Part shown: piece after piece, positions 24,359 to 26,735 of the stretch | Layout of the letters: each line of letters begins with the position of its first letter | Position numbering within the stretch: position 1 is the stretch's first letter | From: Acidobacteria bacterium UBA2999 | GTDB lineage: Bacteria; Acidobacteriota; Vicinamibacteria; Vicinamibacterales; UBA2999 | Direction: 5' to 3' | Assembly (NCBI GenBank): GCA_002346475.1 | Contig: DDZV01000049.1 | Span: forward strand, 1 to 26,735 | Length of the DNA stretch: 26,735 nt | The notes under the pieces: model-generated | Told to the model about the DNA's origin: nothing | The model's database searches: none | What the model saw: the letters and a program-made list of their open reading frames with translations, nothing else | Program-made: the position numbers and the translations under genes

Positions 24359-26647
24359 TTGACACGTATGCAGCGTGGCATCATTCTATTCGCTCTTTTC
24401 AACCTTGCTGGCATTCAGGCAATCGACGCCAGTCAGGACCAGGTCGACAAGACTGACATGCCTATCCTTATCGGTCCTCCTGCACCAATCGCACCTGCTG
24501 TTATCGCTCGTGATGCATCTGGTCAAGCAACCATTCGAGCAGTCCGGATCAATACGCCACTGAACCTCGATGGCGTCCTCGATGAAAACGCGTACACAAA
24601 TACGTTGTCGATGTCTGATTTTGTACAAGCTGAACCCCTAGAAGGACAACCAGCAACACAACGGACTGAAATCTGGTTATTTTTTGATGATGAGAGAGTT
24701 TATGTCTCTGCTCGCCTCTGGGAACCATATATGGACAGAATCGTCGCGAATGAAATGCGTCGAGACTCATTCAATATTTTCAGTGGAAACGATGCTTTTG
24801 GATTCTCTTTTGATACTTTCTACGATAGACGGAATGCAATCTCTTTCACAGTCAATGCTATTGGTGGTTTCGTCGAAGGACAGACCACGGATGAACGTCA
24901 ATTCAACCCTGATTATAACGCCCTCTGGTATTCCAGCGTCGGTCGCTTCGATGGTGGATGGACTGTCGAAGCAGCACTCCCCTTCAAATCACTGAGATAC
25001 CGTCCAGGACGAAACCAAGTGTGGGGGTTTAATGCTCGGCGGCATACACCCTGGAAGAATGAGACGTCATTTATTGTCCCAATCCCTGCAGCACGCGAAG
25101 GGTTTGGACTCGTAACAATGTCACTCGCTGCGACTGTCGTAGACCTAGAAGCCCCAGAGGCTTCTCGTACTTTTGAAATTAAGCCATTTCTTACATCCTC
25201 TGTCAGTAGTGATTTAACAGCTACGCCAACCGTTTCTAACAAACTTGCTGCTGACGTAGGACTGGACGTGAAATACGCAGTCACACAGGGCTTAACGGCT
25301 GACCTTACTTACAACACAGATTTTGCCCAAGTTGAAGCTGACGAGCAGCAAATTAACCTGACACGATTCAGTCTTTTCTTTCCTGAAAAGCGAGAGTTCT
25401 TTTTGGAAAATAAGGGAACCTTTGCATTTGGTGGGGCTGGCGCTGGTGTTGGCTTTGGTAATGGAGACCTGCCAATCCTTTTCTACAGTCGACGGATTGG
25501 TCTACACCAAGGAAAAGCTGTGCCGATAACCGGCGGTGGACGACTTACGGGCCGTGCTGGCAAGTACAGCCTGGGAGCGCTTCATATTCAGTCAGGCGAT
25601 GACTCCACTGTCGGAGCTTTCCGCACGAACTATACAGTGGCACGACTGAAACGAGACATTCTTCGACGCAGTAGTATTGGTGCTCTGTTTACTCGTCGGT
25701 CCCACCTTGAAAATGGAAGCGGCGCAAATGACGTTTATGGAGTAGATGGCGCGTTCGCATTTTTTGATAATCTCGTTATTAATACCTACTGGGCACGGAG
25801 TCACACAGAAGGTCTGCAAGGTGACGATACTAGCTATCGAGCACAGCTTGATTATGCTGGTGACCGATATGGCCTTCAACTAGAACGACTTACCGTCGGT
25901 GAGAATTTTAAACCAGGCATTGGCTTTCTCCGTCGAAATGACATGCGAAAAAACTACGGGGAGTTCCGTTTTAGCCCACGACCGACATCCTTGCCATCCA
26001 TACGTAGATTTTCTGCAGTAACCTCTCTCTCGTATATTGAGAATGGCGCAGGGAGACTTGAGACACGACAGTTCATTGGACAATTTGGGATTGAGTTTCA
26101 AAACAGCGACCGTTTCTCCGTTTCTTACAACAGATTTTACGAACTTCTGTCACAACCATTTCGAATTGCTCCAACTGTGACCCTTCCAGTCGGAGGCTAT
26201 CACTTTCAGGGGACTCAGGCTTCATACTCATTCGGAACACAGCGAAAAATTTCTTTGAACATTGGGATTGCACACGGCACCTTTTTTAGCGGGAAACGAA
26301 CAACCGTTAATATTAGTCAAGGACGCATTGAGCTCTCACCTCAATTCTCCGTCCAGCCGACACTCTCATTCAACTGGCTAGATCTGCCAGAGGGTTCGTT
26401 TAGAACTAATCTCATTGGATCACGTGTGACGTATACAGTAACGCCACGCATGTTTGTCAGTGCGCTACTGCAATACAACTCGTCAGGGAATGCCATCGGC
26501 AGTAACGTGCGCTTGAGATGGGAGTATCAGCCAGGAAGCGAACTCTTTGTTGTTTATAATGAACAACGAGACACCCTTACGCGAGGATTCCCTAATCTTG
26601 ACAACCGTGCACTTATTGTGAAGATTAATCGCTTATTCAGACCTTAA
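24359..26647 (+). CDS. CBM9-like domain plus DUF5916 outer-membrane barrel (tandem copy 4)
   Basis: A 762-residue fourth member of the tandem array. The start is probably TTG 24359, 12 bases after AAGGAG (24341-24346); ATG 24368 is an alternative but lies 21 bases away. A signal peptide (RGIILFALFNLAGIQAIDA) is followed by the linker IGPPAPIAPAVIARD and the CBM9-like domain (RAVRINTPLNLDGVLDENAY). The barrel signature is DLTYNTDFAQVEADEQQIN at about residue 315, followed by PEKREFFLEN, FYSRRIGLHQGKAVP, FKPGIGFLRRNDMRKNY and RWEYQPGSELFVVYNEQRDT. The last residues are KINRLFRP: the terminal Phe of copies 1-3 is replaced by Pro, which may weaken the barrel assembly signal. It lies 23 bases after copy 3, so the two are surely co-transcribed. 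Function unknown. Confidence 0.87.
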   Translation: MTRMQRGIILFALFNLAGIQAIDASQDQVDKTDMPILIGPPAPIAPAVIARDASGQATIRAVRINTPLNLDGVLDENAYTNTLSMSDFVQAEPLEGQPATQRTEIWLFFDDERVYVSARLWEPYMDRIVANEMRRDSFNIFSGNDAFGFSFDTFYDRRNAISFTVNAIGGFVEGQTTDERQFNPDYNALWYSSVGRFDGGWTVEAALPFKSLRYRPGRNQVWGFNARRHTPWKNETSFIVPIPAAREGFGLVTMSLAATVVDLEAPEASRTFEIKPFLTSSVSSDLTATPTVSNKLAADVGLDVKYAVTQGLTADLTYNTDFAQVEADEQQINLTRFSLFFPEKREFFLENKGTFAFGGAGAGVGFGNGDLPILFYSRRIGLHQGKAVPITGGGRLTGRAGKYSLGALHIQSGDDSTVGAFRTNYTVARLKRDILRRSSIGALFTRRSHLENGSGANDVYGVDGAFAFFDNLVINTYWARSHTEGLQGDDTSYRAQLDYAGDRYGLQLERLTVGENFKPGIGFLRRNDMRKNYGEFRFSPRPTSLPSIRRFSAVTSLSYIENGAGRLETRQFIGQFGIEFQNSDRFSVSYNRFYELLSQPFRIAPTVTLPVGGYHFQGTQASYSFGTQRKISLNIGIAHGTFFSGKRTTVNISQGRIELSPQFSVQPTLSFNWLDLPEGSFRTNLIGSRVTYTVTPRMFVSALLQYNSSGNAIGSNVRLRWEYQPGSELFVVYNEQRDTLTRGFPNLDNRALIVKINRLFRP

Positions 26648-26665
26648 AAAGAAAAACCTAGCTTC

Positions 26666-26735
26666 TTAAAAACTGTACTGCGCGTACCACTTGATGAGAC
26701 GACCACTCATAATTCGAGTAGGCGTTCCCCAACCG
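26666..26735 (-). CDS. C-terminal end of a convergent outer-membrane barrel protein, probably TonB-dependent receptor (partial)
   Basis: On the minus strand an open frame enters from the right edge and stops at TAA (26666-26668). The 22 complete codons end in GTPTRIMSGRLIKWYAQYSF. The pattern P-T-x-I-x-x-G-R-x-x-K followed by alternating aromatic residues and a terminal Phe is typical of the last strand of Acidobacteriota TonB-dependent, carboxypeptidase-regulatory-like outer-membrane receptors. It converges on copy 4 with only 18 bases between stops. The assignment rests on very few residues, so an unrelated barrel, or chance, remains possible. Confidence 0.5.
   Translation of the reverse strand, partial: GWGTPTRIMSGRLIKWYAQYSF

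Noticed and set aside
17002..26647. Direct DNA repeats between the four DUF5916 genes as a recombination or mobile element signature
   Set aside because: Similarity is at the protein level; codons have diverged and no long identical DNA stretches, terminal repeats or transposase genes are seen.
1..26735. tRNA, rRNA, CRISPR arrays, prophage or insertion sequences
   Set aside because: Nothing with cloverleaf features, regularly spaced short repeats, integrase or transposase motifs was seen on either strand.

Overview
The window reads as a chromosomal segment of a Gram-negative bacterium with a very export-oriented gene set. Almost every product has a Sec or Tat signal, and five to six products carry outer-membrane barrels or covalent haem c sites. 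The combination of carboxypeptidase-regulatory/cytochrome/propeller proteins, secreted proteins with the motif DGKPDLxGIW, and CBM9-DUF5916 outer-membrane proteins is best known to me from Acidobacteriota (Vicinamibacteria-like) and related marine or soil lineages. I give that assignment from family knowledge with moderate confidence; base composition looks close to 50% GC. I see no rRNA, tRNA, CRISPR array, transposase or phage gene.

Layout. (1) 1-1800: the end of an NHL-type propeller protein, a nested inverted repeat, a CPA1-type Na+/H+ antiporter and a shared terminator. (2) 1795-5017, minus strand: dienelactone hydrolase, then a haem-c/propeller protein, then a Tat-exported VOC protein, all co-directional with 60-90 bp gaps. 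(3) 5018-5467: a 450-bp divergent control region. (4) 5468-10595, plus strand: exported cyclase-family hydrolase, two paralogous secreted DGKPDLxGIW proteins and a second haem-c/propeller protein. (5) 10673-11527, minus strand: an exported mono-haem cytochrome c with an unusual C-terminal domain. (6) 11802-16890, plus strand: MATE exporter, a third haem-c/propeller protein, a small cytochrome c and an exported SnoaL/NTF2-like protein behind a structured leader. (7) 17002-26647, plus strand: four consecutive CBM9-DUF5916 outer-membrane barrel proteins, the last three tightly packed. (8) Right edge: the last codons of a convergent outer-membrane barrel, probably a TonB-dependent receptor.

How the genes may work together (inference): the enzymes (cyclase-family hydrolase, dienelactone hydrolase, VOC protein, SnoaL-like protein) come from families often found in the cytoplasm and used on ring, lactone or ketone substrates, but here each has an export signal. 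They sit among periplasmic haem-c/propeller proteins and soluble cytochromes that could accept electrons, next to outer-membrane barrels that could bind or admit a substrate. The simplest model is an envelope-located uptake and oxidation pathway for an unidentified organic compound. No substrate can be read from the sequence.

Start sites differ from the longest possible reading frame for several genes (starts adopted: 2307, 4056, 7648, 8526, 15678, 16288, 22014); three genes appear to use TTG and one GTG.
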